Source of the DNA: Hymenobacter cyanobacteriorum
Lineage (GTDB): Bacteria; Bacteroidota; Bacteroidia; Cytophagales; Hymenobacteraceae
DNA length: 64,000 nucleotides
Assembly (NCBI RefSeq): GCF_022631375.1
Contig: NZ_JALBGC010000005.1
Span: 186,001-250,000, forward strand
Direction: 5' to 3'
Made by a program: the position numbers and the translations under genes. Below, piece by piece: positions 33,627 to 42,378 of the stretch (position 1 is the stretch's first letter; each line of letters opens with the position of its first letter). The notes under the pieces were generated by a model that saw only the letters and a program-made list of their open reading frames with translations, was not told the origin of the DNA and did no database searches.

Positions 33627-34679
33627 ATGTCCGACTCCTCCGAAGCTCCGCATGCTGGCCCGGCCCTGAAAGCCAGCCACCCCACGCCCGCCGTGCTGCC
33701 CGCCGCCCGCCGCCGACGCGGCGTCCGCGCCGGCCTCTACAATGTAAAGGGCTTGATTAACATCATTCGGGGCGACATTATTCACAACACCTTCGGGGCC
33801 TTCCACGTGTTGCGGCTTTGGCACGTGCAGAAGCTGACCTCGGGCCTCGTGGGACGGCAGCACGCCTGGGCCACCGGCCTCGACCCCGCCACCGGCCAGC
33901 CCGTGTGGCCCCAGAACGTGGTGTTTCGGACCACGCCCACGCCCGGCGCGGGCTACGAGCCCGACGAAACGATTCTGACCAAAGTGGGCGGCTTCCTGGC
34001 CGATATGGTGAAGAAGTCGACGCCAGTGCCCGAAATTCCGCACGGCCCCGAGCGGCGCATGCCCCACGTGGTGAACTACCTGCACGGCTCGGTGCACTTC
34101 AACGGCATGTGGCTGCTGTTCAATGATTTTGAGGAGGCCAAGCACTTCTTCGCCGATGCCCGCTTCCGGCGCGAGTTTGTGCGGCTGGTGCGGCAGGAGC
34201 GGCGCGAAGTCACGCTCGTATTCCGCGAGCGCAAGTACGACCCCGTGGAGTACGCCTATTTTTCGGGCTTCATCATGGCCAATTTTCCGTGGTTTGCCAA
34301 CGTGAACGGGCCGGGCAAAAAGGTGATGTGGGGCAACCCCGCCCCCTATGCCGCCATGAACATCATCAACGGCAGTTGGGTGCGCGACGTGGACGCGCTG
34401 CGCCGGGGCCGACCCTCATTTCTGCGCCCGCCGCTGGCGGCCGGGCAGTATTTCACCGCCAGCTACGGGCAGCCGGTGCCGGGCTCGCACTTCGTGGAGC
34501 GGCTGGTGGCCTTCGTAGAAAACGAGTGGGTGCGCCGCCGGGGCTTCAATGCTGGCTTGTTCTTTATCGACCGCAAGCAGATTGACCCGCGCATCTACGA
34601 GAAATATCAGGCCGATAAATCGGTGCTGAATGCGAAGCAGACGGAGGTGCCCAGCCCGTTCAGCCCGCCGGAAGCGTAG
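33627..34679 (+). CDS. Hypothetical protein of unknown family
   Basis: 350 residues from ATG 33627. No signal peptide; N-terminal 35 residues are Ala/Pro/Arg-rich, followed by a helix (LYNVKGLINIIRGDIIHNTF) and a globular domain with HVVNYLHGSVHFNGMWLLF, EEAKHFFADARFRREFVRLV and IMANFPWFANVNGPGKKVMW. I do not recognise the family. A near-consensus -7 box (TAACTTTA, 33614-33621) is only five bases before the ATG. No neighbour gives functional context; on plus it stands alone. Confidence 0.6.
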   Translation: MSDSSEAPHAGPALKASHPTPAVLPAARRRRGVRAGLYNVKGLINIIRGDIIHNTFGAFHVLRLWHVQKLTSGLVGRQHAWATGLDPATGQPVWPQNVVFRTTPTPGAGYEPDETILTKVGGFLADMVKKSTPVPEIPHGPERRMPHVVNYLHGSVHFNGMWLLFNDFEEAKHFFADARFRREFVRLVRQERREVTLVFRERKYDPVEYAYFSGFIMANFPWFANVNGPGKKVMWGNPAPYAAMNIINGSWVRDVDALRRGRPSFLRPPLAAGQYFTASYGQPVPGSHFVERLVAFVENEWVRRRGFNAGLFFIDRKQIDPRIYEKYQADKSVLNAKQTEVPSPFSPPEA

Positions 34680-34744
34680 CCGCCGCAAATTCAGATAAGT
34701 CCCTAAATTGGCTGTCTGAGCCAATAATGCTTACCCAAATGGCA

Positions 34745-34825
34745 CGCTTGTAGTACAACCACGGTACAAGCAGTAAAAAAGTTGATTGAGAAAGCGCGCT
34801 TGTAGTACAAACACAGTACAAACAG
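34745..34825. repeat. Pair of direct repeats with TTGTAGTACAA palindromes
   Basis: Two 29-base units start at 34745 and 34797 (CGCTTGTAGTACAACCACGG then TACAAGCAG; CGCTTGTAGTACAAACACAG then TACAAACAG), with four differences. Each has the odd palindrome TTGTA-G-TACAA and a partner TACAA(G/A)C that could fold back on it. They lie between convergent genes. The rest of 34680-34923 holds no gene. Confidence 0.7.
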
Positions 34826-34923
34826 CCTGAAGATGTTGTTAGGTGACGCTTGTTTGGCCGTGAGTGTGCTGGTGCTGCCAGTCTGCTACTCCGCTACGGC
34901 GCATTGACTTGCAAGATAGTGTT

Positions 34924-35466
34924 CTAGCGCGCCAATTCCTGCTCGTACAGCCGCCGGTTTTCGTCATCGAACACCACGAAAACCACCGTCTGCGGCCATT
35001 CGTGTGCCGCCAGCCACTGGCGTACCTCGCGCACGGCCACGGCGGCGGCGGCCGGTTTTGGGTAGCCGTAGATGCCGGTGCTGATGCCGGGGAAGGCCAC
35101 ACTTTCAAACTTCCGTGCCGTTGCAATTCGCAAGCAACTTTGGTAACATGCTGCTAATTCTTCGGCTTCGTGTTGGTTACCGCCATGCCACACTGGGCCG
35201 GCAGTATGAATAACGAAAGCCGCTGGTAGGTTTCCGCCGGTTGTTGCTACCGCTTGGCCGGAAGGGAGGCCGAATGGATATTTCCGTTCGCGCAAAAACC
35301 GGCACTCTTCAAGAATTTTTGGCCCGCCGGCGCGGTGAATGGCCCCATCGACCCCGCCGCCCCCGAGCAGGCTGGAATTGGCGGCATTCACGATGGCCGA
35401 AACCGGCTGGCGGGTGATGTCGCCCTGCACGAGCTGGATGCGGGCGGAAAGGGGAGAAGCAGGCAT
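34924..35466 (-). CDS. Macro-domain protein (MacroD/YmdB-type ADP-ribose deacetylase)
   Basis: 180 residues from ATG 35466. Macro domain: IQLVQGDITRQPVSAIVNAA, SSLLGGGGVDGAIHRAGG (catalytic loop), HTAGPVW and AFPGISTGIYGYP. The NAAN and GGGGVDGAIH motifs define the MacroD-type class that hydrolyses O-acetyl-ADP-ribose and mono-ADP-ribosyl-protein. Length matches YmdB (177). Cytoplasmic and without an evident partner ADP-ribosyltransferase in this window. Upstream in-frame codons do not match the family and are excluded. Confidence 0.92.
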   Translation of the reverse strand: MPASPLSARIQLVQGDITRQPVSAIVNAANSSLLGGGGVDGAIHRAGGPKILEECRFLRERKYPFGLPSGQAVATTGGNLPAAFVIHTAGPVWHGGNQHEAEELAACYQSCLRIATARKFESVAFPGISTGIYGYPKPAAAAVAVREVRQWLAAHEWPQTVVFVVFDDENRRLYEQELAR

Positions 35467-35681
35467 GCGGAAATGGGCTGTAATGGAAAGCGCAAGTTGG
35501 CGATTGATGCAGTAAGCGGCAGTTGCGGCAATTGATTCGGCTGCCACGCCGCCCGGTTCAGCCCCCGGTTTCGACGCTTGGGAAGCCTTTCCCGACCGTT
35601 CGGCAACAGCCGCTTGCGCACGGCTTAGCCCAACTGCTATATTTAATCATCAATTCCAACCAACCCCAACCGCTCCCGCTC

Positions 35682-35996
35682 ATGGAACCCCTGCAACGCG
35701 ACCCTTACCTGTGGCAAAAAGCCAAAGCCCGCGCCAAATTTCAGGCGCACCTGCTGTCGTTTTTGTTCGTGAACGCGACGCTGTGGGTTATCTGGGCCTT
35801 CACATCCTCGCACCACTACGGCCACCATTTCCACGTGGGCATTCCCTGGCCGCTGTGGGTGACGTTTTTCTGGGGGCTGGGCTTGATTAAGCGCGGCATT
35901 GCGGCCTACGGCGGCTTTACCTACGAGCAGCGCGCCCAGCGCGAGTACGACCGCCTGACCCGCGAATTTACCGACCCACTCGACAAGTACCGCTAA
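35682..35996 (+). CDS. 2TM domain protein
   Basis: 104 residues from ATG 35682. Two membrane segments (about 25-42, LLSFLFVNATLWVIWAF, and 55-73, WPLWVTFFWGLGLIKRG) joined by a His-rich loop HHYGHHFHVG; N- and C-termini face the cytoplasm. This is the 2TM domain (PF13239 type) common in Bacteroidetes, sometimes fused to LytTR or histidine kinase outputs; here it stands alone. The -7-like TATATTTA (35638-35645) is one base from consensus. Function unknown; the loop could bind metal. Confidence 0.82.
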   Translation: MEPLQRDPYLWQKAKARAKFQAHLLSFLFVNATLWVIWAFTSSHHYGHHFHVGIPWPLWVTFFWGLGLIKRGIAAYGGFTYEQRAQREYDRLTREFTDPLDKYR

Positions 35997-36168
35997 GCCG
36001 AGCCGGCTTTGCGCACCGTTATCCCTTCCTTTTTTCTGCTCCGGCCGAAGCCGTTGGGCCCGCCGGATTCCCCGACAGCCCGACGGATTCGGCCGGTTTG
36101 TTTCGGGCCCCAGGGCCGGCGCGGCCAATTTAATGTGCCGCATCAGGGCCGCGCCCTATATTCACCGC

Positions 36169-36645
36169 ATGAACCGCCCCCCCAAGCGCCTGCTCGGCCG
36201 CCGCGAGCTTGTTGATTTTCCGGCCTTCGCGCTGGGCGGCGTCGAGGCCAAAGTCGATACCGGGGCTTACACCAGTGCCATCCACTGCACCAACATTCAC
36301 CTCGAAACCGACGCTCAGGGCCGGCCCGTGCTGGTGGTGAACCTGCTCGACCCCGGCCACGAGGGCGCCGACGGCCGGTCGCTCACCTTCCCCGATTTCG
36401 TGCTGCGCGACATCCGCTCCAGCAACGGCGAGGTGCAGGAGCGCTACGTTATTCGGGCCGTGGTGCAGCTCTACGGCGAGCATTTTGAGGCTGAGTTTTC
36501 GCTCTCCGACCGTTCCGACATGAAGTACCCGGTGTTGCTGGGCCGCAGCCTGTTGCGCGAGGGGCGCTTCGTGGTCGATGTGGGCCGGCGCAACCTTTCC
36601 TACAAAACCCAGGCCCGCGCCGCCGCCCGCCGCGCCCGTTCCTGA
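36169..36645 (+). CDS. RimB-like retropepsin-fold protease (ATP-dependent zinc protease family)
   Basis: 158 residues from ATG 36169. Single-domain pepsin-like fold with the active-site motif KVDTGAYTSAIH (DTGA) and the second half ending LLGRSLLREGRFVVDV. The family was first called ATP-dependent zinc protease, but DTGA marks it as a retropepsin-like enzyme. It precedes rimK by 70 bases, and an aspartoacylase-like gene follows rimK, reproducing the rimB-rimK-asp arrangement known from Pseudomonas and others, in which RimB trims glutamate tails added by RimK. Confidence 0.85.
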   Translation: MNRPPKRLLGRRELVDFPAFALGGVEAKVDTGAYTSAIHCTNIHLETDAQGRPVLVVNLLDPGHEGADGRSLTFPDFVLRDIRSSNGEVQERYVIRAVVQLYGEHFEAEFSLSDRSDMKYPVLLGRSLLREGRFVVDVGRRNLSYKTQARAAARRARS

Positions 36646-36715
36646 GTTGATTTGTGCCGTATTTGCGGCCTGAAACTTTGCTGCTCTTCTCTCTTAAAAC
36701 AAACGCCGCCTTCCC

Positions 36716-37669
36716 GTGAAACTGGCCATTCTCTCGCGCGAGCCGACCTCTTACTCGACCCAGCGGCTGGTGGCGGCTGCCGTCGCCCTAGGCCACGAGG
36801 CCGTGGTTATCGACCACCTACAATGCAACCTGGTGCTCGAAAAGGGCCAGCCTGGCATCATCTACAAAGGCGCGCGGCTGGAAGGCTTCGACGCCATCAT
36901 TCCGCGCATTGGGGCCTCGGTCACGTTCTACGGCACGGCCGTGGTGCGGCAGTTCGAGATGATGAAGGTGCGTACGGCCATCGACAGCCAGGCCATTGTG
37001 CGCTCGCGCGACAAGCTCCGCTCGATGCAGATTCTGAGCCGCGCCGGCGTGGGCATGCCCAAAACTGCCTTCACCAACTTCTCGGCCGATGTGCCGGCCA
37101 TGATTGAGCAGGTGGGCGGCGCTCCCGTCATCATCAAGCTGCTCGAAGGCACCCAGGGCCTGGGCGTGGTGTTGGCCGAATCGGCCAAAGCCGCGCAGTC
37201 CGTCATTGAAGCCTTTCACAACCTCAAGGCCCGCATCATCGTGCAGGAATTCATTGCCGAAAGCAAGGGGGCCGATTTGCGCGCCTTCGTGGTCGATGGC
37301 GAAGTGGTGGGCGCCATGAAGCGCCAGGGCAAGGAAGGCGAGTTCCGTTCGAACCTGCACCGCGGCGGCTCGGGCACGCTCGTGAAGCTCACGCGAGCCG
37401 AGAAGGCCGCGGCGCTGCTCGCCACCAAAGCCCTGGGCCTCGGCATTGCGGGCGTGGATATGCTGCAAAGCAAGCGCGGCCCGCTGGTGCTCGAAGTGAA
37501 CTCCTCGCCCGGCCTCGAAGGCATCGAAAAAGCCACCGGACAGGACATCGCCGGCCGCATCATCGAATACACGGCCGCGCTGGCCAGCAAGAAAAAGGAA
37601 AAGGCCAAACCCAAAAAAGGTGCCGCCCAGGCCGTCGATGCACAATCGGACGTGCCGGGCGGGAAGTAA
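36716..37669 (+). CDS. rimK: Ribosomal protein S6-L-glutamate ligase
   Basis: 317 residues from a GTG at 36716. ATP-grasp enzyme that adds glutamate residues to the C-terminus of ribosomal protein S6. N-terminal [19 protein letters not shown], then [19 protein letters not shown], the ATP-grasp strands [19 protein letters not shown] and [20 protein letters not shown], and metal ligands in [17 protein letters not shown]. The last 25 residues ([11 protein letters not shown] then an acidic end) are a basic extension beyond the E. coli length (300). It belongs with the upstream protease and the downstream aspartoacylase-like gene. Confidence 0.93.
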   Translation: MKLAILSREPTSYSTQRLVAAAVALGHEAVVIDHLQCNLVLEKGQPGIIYKGARLEGFDAIIPRIGASVTFYGTAVVRQFEMMKVRTAIDSQAIVRSRDKLRSMQILSRAGVGMPKTAFTNFSADVPAMIEQVGGAPVIIKLLEGTQGLGVVLAESAKAAQSVIEAFHNLKARIIVQEFIAESKGADLRAFVVDGEVVGAMKRQGKEGEFRSNLHRGGSGTLVKLTRAEKAAALLATKALGLGIAGVDMLQSKRGPLVLEVNSSPGLEGIEKATGQDIAGRIIEYTAALASKKKEKAKPKKGAAQAVDAQSDVPGGK

Positions 37670-37685
37670 GGAGGGGACGTTGGCG

Positions 37686-37784
37686 GTAGGGGCGGGGCTT
37701 GCCCCCGCCCGGACGGTCGCCTCGTTACAACAGTGCCATTCTACTCGGTGCGACCGTCCGGGCGGGGGCAAGCCCCGCCCCTAC
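37686..37784. repeat. Family B palindrome, copy B4
   Basis: Ends GTAGGGGCGGGGCTTGCCCC and its complement, inner arms CCCGGACGGTCGC/GCGACCGTCCGGG, loop GTTACAACAGTGCC. It separates rimK from the aspartoacylase-like gene by inserting 17 bases after the rimK stop. Confidence 0.93.
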
Positions 37785-37809
37785 ACCTGTTTTCAAACCC
37801 TCACTGCCC

Positions 37810-38769
37810 ATGCCAAGCCCCGCCGCTCCGTTCTACCTCAATGGCCTCACCATTCAGCCCGGCGAGCAGGTGCTCACGCGGCTGGTGATTTCGAAGCTGC
37901 CCTCGGGCACGGTGATTGACGTGCCGGTGCACGTGCTGCGCGCCACCGAGCCCGGCCCCACGCTGCTGCTGATGGGCGGCATGCACGGCGACGAGGTGAA
38001 CGGCATCGAAACCATCCGGCGGCTGGTGCGGCGCGAGATGCTGATGCCGCTGCGGGGTTCGGTCATCGCCATCCCCATCCTCAACATCTACGGCTTTTTG
38101 AATTTTAGCCGCGACGTGCCCGATGGCAAGGACGTGAACCGCTCGTTCCCGGGGTTTCCGCGCGGGTCGCTGGCCGGGCGGGTGGCCCACCGCTTCATGC
38201 GCGAAATCATGCCCCTGATTGACTACGGCATCGATTTTCACACCGGCGGCGCGGCGCGCGCCAACTACCCGCAGGTGCGTGCCCTGCTGGGCATCGACCC
38301 CGAGGTGGATGCCCTGGCGGCGGCCTTCGCGGCCCCGTTCACGCTGCACGCGGGGCTGCGGGGCGGCTCGCTGCGCGAGGCCGCGCAGGAGCTGGGCAAG
38401 CGCATTATCGTGTATGAGACCGGCGAAAGCCTGCGCCTCGACGAACCCGGCATTGAGGAGGCACTGGCGGGCACGCTGCGGGTGCTGCACCACCTGGGCA
38501 TGGGCCCCGAGGCCCCGCCGCCGGCCCGGGCGGGCATCATTTGCCGGCGGCATACGTGGCTGCGGGCGCGCTGGGCGGGCCTGTTCCGGTCGCACGTCGA
38601 GAACGGGCAGTTCATCGAAAAGGGCCAGATTTACGGCTCTATTGCCGACCCATACGGCCAGCAGGCCGTGCGGCTGGAGTCGCCGGTGAGCGGCTACGTG
38701 ATAGGCCTGAATTACATGCCCGTGGTGAACCAGGGCGACGCGCTGCTGCACATCGGGGTGCCGGAGTAG
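37810..38769 (+). CDS. Succinylglutamate desuccinylase/aspartoacylase family protein
   Basis: 319 residues from ATG 37810; longer frames upstream run through the B4 palindrome and are rejected. M14-like zinc deacylase fold: the HxxE motif is MHGDEVNG (first His and Glu ligands), with NRSFPG (Asn/Arg substrate binding), DFHTGG (third zinc ligand), and YETGE near the C-terminal end of the catalytic domain. A C-terminal barrel-sandwich region (ESPVSGYVIGLNYMPVVNQG) is typical of the subgroup linked to rimK. The substrate is unknown; in rimK-linked loci it may trim or modify glutamate-related products. Confidence 0.88.
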   Translation: MPSPAAPFYLNGLTIQPGEQVLTRLVISKLPSGTVIDVPVHVLRATEPGPTLLLMGGMHGDEVNGIETIRRLVRREMLMPLRGSVIAIPILNIYGFLNFSRDVPDGKDVNRSFPGFPRGSLAGRVAHRFMREIMPLIDYGIDFHTGGAARANYPQVRALLGIDPEVDALAAAFAAPFTLHAGLRGGSLREAAQELGKRIIVYETGESLRLDEPGIEEALAGTLRVLHHLGMGPEAPPPARAGIICRRHTWLRARWAGLFRSHVENGQFIEKGQIYGSIADPYGQQAVRLESPVSGYVIGLNYMPVVNQGDALLHIGVPE

Positions 38770-38800
38770 CGCTGAAAATGGGGCAGGAAGGTCAAAGAGT

Positions 38801-38898
38801 GTGGTGCAGAGCGCCGCGCAGCATCTTGCCCGCCACCGCTAATCATTCTTATTGAATTACTGCCTGCGGGCAAGATGCTGCGCGGCGCTCTGCATGAC
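38801..38898. repeat. Family A palindrome, copy A5
   Basis: Nearly perfect arms TGCAGAGCGCCGCGCAGCAT and its complement (38805-38894), continuing with CTTGCCCGC/GCGGGCAAG. Compared with A1, both arms carry compensating changes (GCCGCGC for GCAGTCGA), so the stem is kept. Confidence 0.92.
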
Positions 38899-38944
38899 GG
38901 ACGATGGTTTCGCGCCTCCACACTTTCCATCCCGCTTGCGTCCC

Positions 38945-38952
38945 TACTTTTG
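38945..38952 (+). promoter_or_regulatory. -7 box of the OmpH-like gene
   Basis: TACTTTTG, full TAnnTTTG match, 24 bases before ATG 38977. -33 region CACTTTCC is weak. Confidence 0.55.
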
Positions 38953-38976
38953 TCCTTTCCTCATCTCTTGTTTTCA

Positions 38977-39675
38977 ATGAAAAACCCGATTCAGCTTACC
39001 ATTAACGTTGTGCTGGCGCTGGCCGTGGCCGCCCTGTATTTCCTGCATTTCAACCAGAAGCCCGTGGCCCCGAACCTGGCCACCGACACCAGCACGGCCG
39101 TGGTAACTTCCAACGAAGCCGCTGCCGACACGGCCGCCACCGCCGCCGAAACGCCCGTCGCTGATGCTGCGCCCGCCGTGGCCACCGCTCCGGTGCAGGA
39201 CAACACCACCGATTTCTCGGGCAAGCTGGCCTACGTGGAATCGGGCAAGATGCTCGACGGCTACCAGGGCATGAAGGACGCGCGCAAGTCGTTCGAGGGC
39301 AAGGCCCGCGGCTGGGAAAAGCAGAACCAGCAAATGCTGGCCACCTTCAAAGCCAACGTGGAAAGCTACCAGAAGCAGGCCCCGACCCTGAGCGCCGAGC
39401 AGCGCGCCGCCACCGAGCAGAAGCTGCAGGAGCAGCAGCAGCAGGTAGCCCAGCAGCAGCAGATGCTGCAGGCCCAGGCCCAGCAGGAAGAAGGCAAGCT
39501 GACGCAAAGCGTGCTCGAAAGCGTGAACAAAAAGGTGGAAGCCTACGGCAAAGCCCACGGCTACAAGCTCATCCTCATTGCCGCCCCCAGCGGCACTATT
39601 GCCTACGGCGAGAAAAACCTCGACATCACGGCCCCGGTGCTGGCTTACCTGAACGCCAACTACCGCAAGAAGTAG
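38977..39675 (+). CDS. OmpH/Skp-like periplasmic chaperone, membrane-anchored
   Basis: 232 residues from ATG 38977. N-terminal hydrophobic segment (TINVVLALAVAALYFL, residues 8-23) without a clear cleavage site, a low-complexity Ala/Thr linker (about 38-75), then a long helical hairpin typical of OmpH/Skp: LAYVESGKMLDGYQGMKDAR, Gln-rich coiled coil (residues 145-170, runs of QQQ), and a C-terminal small domain AYGKAHGYKLILIAAPSGTI ending on NLDITAPVLAYLNANY. It would help escort outer-membrane proteins through the periplasm. Single gene with its own promoter. Confidence 0.85.
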   Translation: MKNPIQLTINVVLALAVAALYFLHFNQKPVAPNLATDTSTAVVTSNEAAADTAATAAETPVADAAPAVATAPVQDNTTDFSGKLAYVESGKMLDGYQGMKDARKSFEGKARGWEKQNQQMLATFKANVESYQKQAPTLSAEQRAATEQKLQEQQQQVAQQQQMLQAQAQQEEGKLTQSVLESVNKKVEAYGKAHGYKLILIAAPSGTIAYGEKNLDITAPVLAYLNANYRKK

Positions 39676-39714
39676 GCGGCGGTTTGTTGGGCGAGGTTTA
39701 AACGTCCGAAAAGC

Positions 39715-39825
39715 ACGTCATGCCGAGCGTAGCCGAGGCATCTTGCGTGGGATAGTAATTCAATCGTTAAAACGACTTTGATTACTGCCGCACGCGAGAT
39801 GCCTCGGCTACGCTCGGCATGACGT
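39715..39825. repeat. Family A palindrome, copy A6
   Basis: Arms ACGTCATGCCGAGCGTAGCC then GAGGCATC and exact complements, loop with TAGTAATTCAATCG and GATTACTGCC. The right arm ends in eight T, so it could terminate plus-strand transcription. The rest of the 303-base gap (39826-39978) has no gene; a CATCTTTG near 39892 is a possible imperfect -7 box. Confidence 0.92.
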
Positions 39826-39978
39826 TTTTTTTTGTGACTTCCATTAATTCTAGGCAACCCTGGCCACCAAAATACACTCTTCACTGTGCCCTCATCTTTG
39901 CCAATAAAACGGCCCCGCTACCATTGGAGCCGTGCGCTGGCCGGTTGAGGGCCGGTTCCTTTCCACCTTTTCTGCTGC

Positions 39979-42339
39979 ATGAAAACACTTTTCCGGATGG
40001 CCGCGCTCAGCAGCGTGGCGTTGCTGGGCGCGACTACGGCGCTGGCGCAACAACCCAATCGGCTCACCATCAGCGGCTACGTGCGCGACGGGGCTACCGG
40101 CGAAAGCCTGCCCGGCGTGGCCGTGGTGCACCCGGCCAGCGGCCAGGGCACCAGCACCAACACCTACGGCTTCTACTCGCTCACGCTGGCCGCCGCGCCC
40201 GATTCGGTGCGGCTGTTGGTGTCGGCGCTGGGCTACGAGAAGCTGCGGCTGACGCGCAAAGCCGAGCGCAGCTTCACCTACGACTTTCGGCTGAAGCCGT
40301 CGTCGGCCGAGCTGGCGGGCGTGGAAGTGGTGGGCAGCCGCGAGGAGAAAATTGCCGAAAGCACGCGCATGGGCACCATCAACATCCCGGTGAAGCAAAT
40401 TAAGCTGCTACCTGCCCTGTTTGGCGAAACCGACGTGCTGAAGGCGCTGCAGCTGCTGCCCGGCGTGCAGGCCGGCGGCGAGGGCAGCAGCGGCCTCTAC
40501 GTGCGCGGCGGCTCGCCCGACCAGAACCTGATATTGCTCGACGGCACGCCCATCTACAACGCCTCGCACCTGTTCGGCTTCTTCTCGGTGTTCAACGCCG
40601 ATGCCATCAAGAACGTGGAGCTGATAAAGGGCGGGTTTCCGGCGCGCTACGGCGGGCGGCTGTCGTCTGTCCTCGACATTACGATGAAGGAAGGCAACAT
40701 GCAGAAGCTGCACGGCGAAGGCGCCATCGGCCTGATTGCCTCGCGCCTGACCCTGGAAGGGCCCATCAAGAAGGACACGGCCTCGTTCATCTTCTCGGCC
40801 CGCCGCACCTACATCGATATCCTGGCCCGGCCCCTCATCAAAGCCCAGACCGACGGGGCCACCGCCGGCTACTACTTCTACGACCTGAACGGCAAGCTGA
40901 ACTGGAAGCTGAGCCCGCGCGACCGCCTGTACCTGAGCGGCTATTTTGGCCGCGACGAGTTTTACGCCGACGACAAAAGCACCCGCGGCAACGGCGACTA
41001 CAGCCTGCAAAACAACGCCCTGGGGTGGGGCAACCGCATTGCGGCGCTGCGCTGGAACCACATCATCAACGACCGGCTGTTTCTCAACACCCACCTCACC
41101 TACACGCGCTACCAGTTCGATGTGGGCATCACGCAGGAGGACCGCTACACCACCAACGGCCAGGCCCAGACCGACAAGTTCTCGCTGAACTACCTGTCCA
41201 ACATTCAGGACGTGAGCGCAAAGCTGGATTTCGACTACGTGCCCAATCCCAACCACTACGTGCGCTTTGGCGGGCAGTACATCCGGCACCAGTTCCGGCC
41301 CGGGGCCATGCAAACGGCGAACAGCACCAACCCCGCCGATAACCAGGCCACCGGCCGCAACATCGGGGCCAACGAGGCCAGCCTGTATGCCGAAGACGAT
41401 GTGAAGCTGACCGACCGCCTGAAGGTGAACGTGGGCCTGCGGCTGAACAGCTTTCTGGTGGAAAAAAAGCTGTACCCCAGCCTCGAGCCGCGCGTGTCGG
41501 CCCGCTATCTGCTCACCGAGGACTGGGCCCTGAAGGCCGCCTACGCCCGCACCACGCAGTACGTGCACCTGCTCACCAACAGCGGCATTGGCCTGCCCAC
41601 CGACCTGTGGGTGCCCAGCACGGCCCGCACGCTGCCCCAAAAAGCGCAGCAGTTCAGCCTGGGGGCGGCCCGCAACCTGCGCTACGGTGGCGAAGATTTC
41701 GAGTTCAGCGTGGAAACCTACTACAAGCCCATGCAGAACCTGGTGGAGTTTCGGGAAGGGGCGGATTTCATTGGGACGACCGACGACAATTACGAGAGCA
41801 AAATCACGAGCGGGCAGGGCTGGGCCTACGGGGCCGAGCTATTCCTGCAGAAGAAAACCGGCCGCACCACCGGCTGGATTGGCTACACCCTGGCCTGGAG
41901 CAACCGCCGCTTCGCCGAACTGAACCAGGGCCAGCTGTATCCTTACAAGTACGACCGGCGCAACGATTTCAAGCTGGTCGTCATCCACGAGTTCAACAAC
42001 CGCCTCACGCTGTCGGGCACCTTTGTGTACGGCACCGGCAACGCCGTGACGCTGGCCCAGGGCCGCTACCAGCTGGGCCCCTACGCCACCTACGACGACT
42101 ACGGCCCGCGCAACAGCTACCGCATGGCCGCCTACCACCGCCTCGACCTCGACCTGAGCCACACCAAAAAGAAGAAGTGGGGCGAAGTCGTGAACAGCAT
42201 CAGCGTGTACAACGCCTACAACCGGCACAACCCTTATTTCATCTACCTGGGCCGGGCGGCGGGTGCCACCGCCCCCAGCTACCGGCAGGTGTCGCTGTTT
42301 CCCATTCTGCCCTCGTTCAGCAAAACGTTCCGGTTTTAG
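39979..42339 (+). CDS. TonB-dependent outer-membrane receptor
   Basis: 786 residues. Signal peptide (MAALSSVALLGATTALAQQP region), an N-terminal carboxypeptidase-like regulatory domain (LTISGYVRDGATGESLPGVA, STNTYGFYSLTL), a plug with PGVQAGGEGSSGLYVRGGSP and DGTPIYNASHLFGFFSVFN, VELIKGGFPARYGGRLSSVL, and a 22-strand barrel that ends on FPILPSFSKTFRF with a terminal aromatic. This shape is typical of Bacteroidetes TonB receptors paired with DUF4249 lipoproteins rather than SusD. The ligand is unknown. The downstream DUF4249 gene (39 bases away) probably forms the partner. Confidence 0.92.
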   Translation: MKTLFRMAALSSVALLGATTALAQQPNRLTISGYVRDGATGESLPGVAVVHPASGQGTSTNTYGFYSLTLAAAPDSVRLLVSALGYEKLRLTRKAERSFTYDFRLKPSSAELAGVEVVGSREEKIAESTRMGTINIPVKQIKLLPALFGETDVLKALQLLPGVQAGGEGSSGLYVRGGSPDQNLILLDGTPIYNASHLFGFFSVFNADAIKNVELIKGGFPARYGGRLSSVLDITMKEGNMQKLHGEGAIGLIASRLTLEGPIKKDTASFIFSARRTYIDILARPLIKAQTDGATAGYYFYDLNGKLNWKLSPRDRLYLSGYFGRDEFYADDKSTRGNGDYSLQNNALGWGNRIAALRWNHIINDRLFLNTHLTYTRYQFDVGITQEDRYTTNGQAQTDKFSLNYLSNIQDVSAKLDFDYVPNPNHYVRFGGQYIRHQFRPGAMQTANSTNPADNQATGRNIGANEASLYAEDDVKLTDRLKVNVGLRLNSFLVEKKLYPSLEPRVSARYLLTEDWALKAAYARTTQYVHLLTNSGIGLPTDLWVPSTARTLPQKAQQFSLGAARNLRYGGEDFEFSVETYYKPMQNLVEFREGADFIGTTDDNYESKITSGQGWAYGAELFLQKKTGRTTGWIGYTLAWSNRRFAELNQGQLYPYKYDRRNDFKLVVIHEFNNRLTLSGTFVYGTGNAVTLAQGRYQLGPYATYDDYGPRNSYRMAAYHRLDLDLSHTKKKKWGEVVNSISVYNAYNRHNPYFIYLGRAAGATAPSYRQVSLFPILPSFSKTFRF

Positions 42340-42378
42340 TGCGCTCAGAATGACGCACGCTTTTGATTCTTCTTTCCA

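Noticed and set aside
34924-35466. Role of the macro-domain protein in an ADP-ribosylation toxin system
   Set aside because: No ADP-ribosyltransferase or defence gene is adjacent, so only the domain function is claimed.
36818-38751. Two long minus-strand frames opposite rimK and the aspartoacylase-like gene
   Set aside because: Low-complexity His/Val/Gly proteins exactly antisense to genes with clear catalytic motifs.
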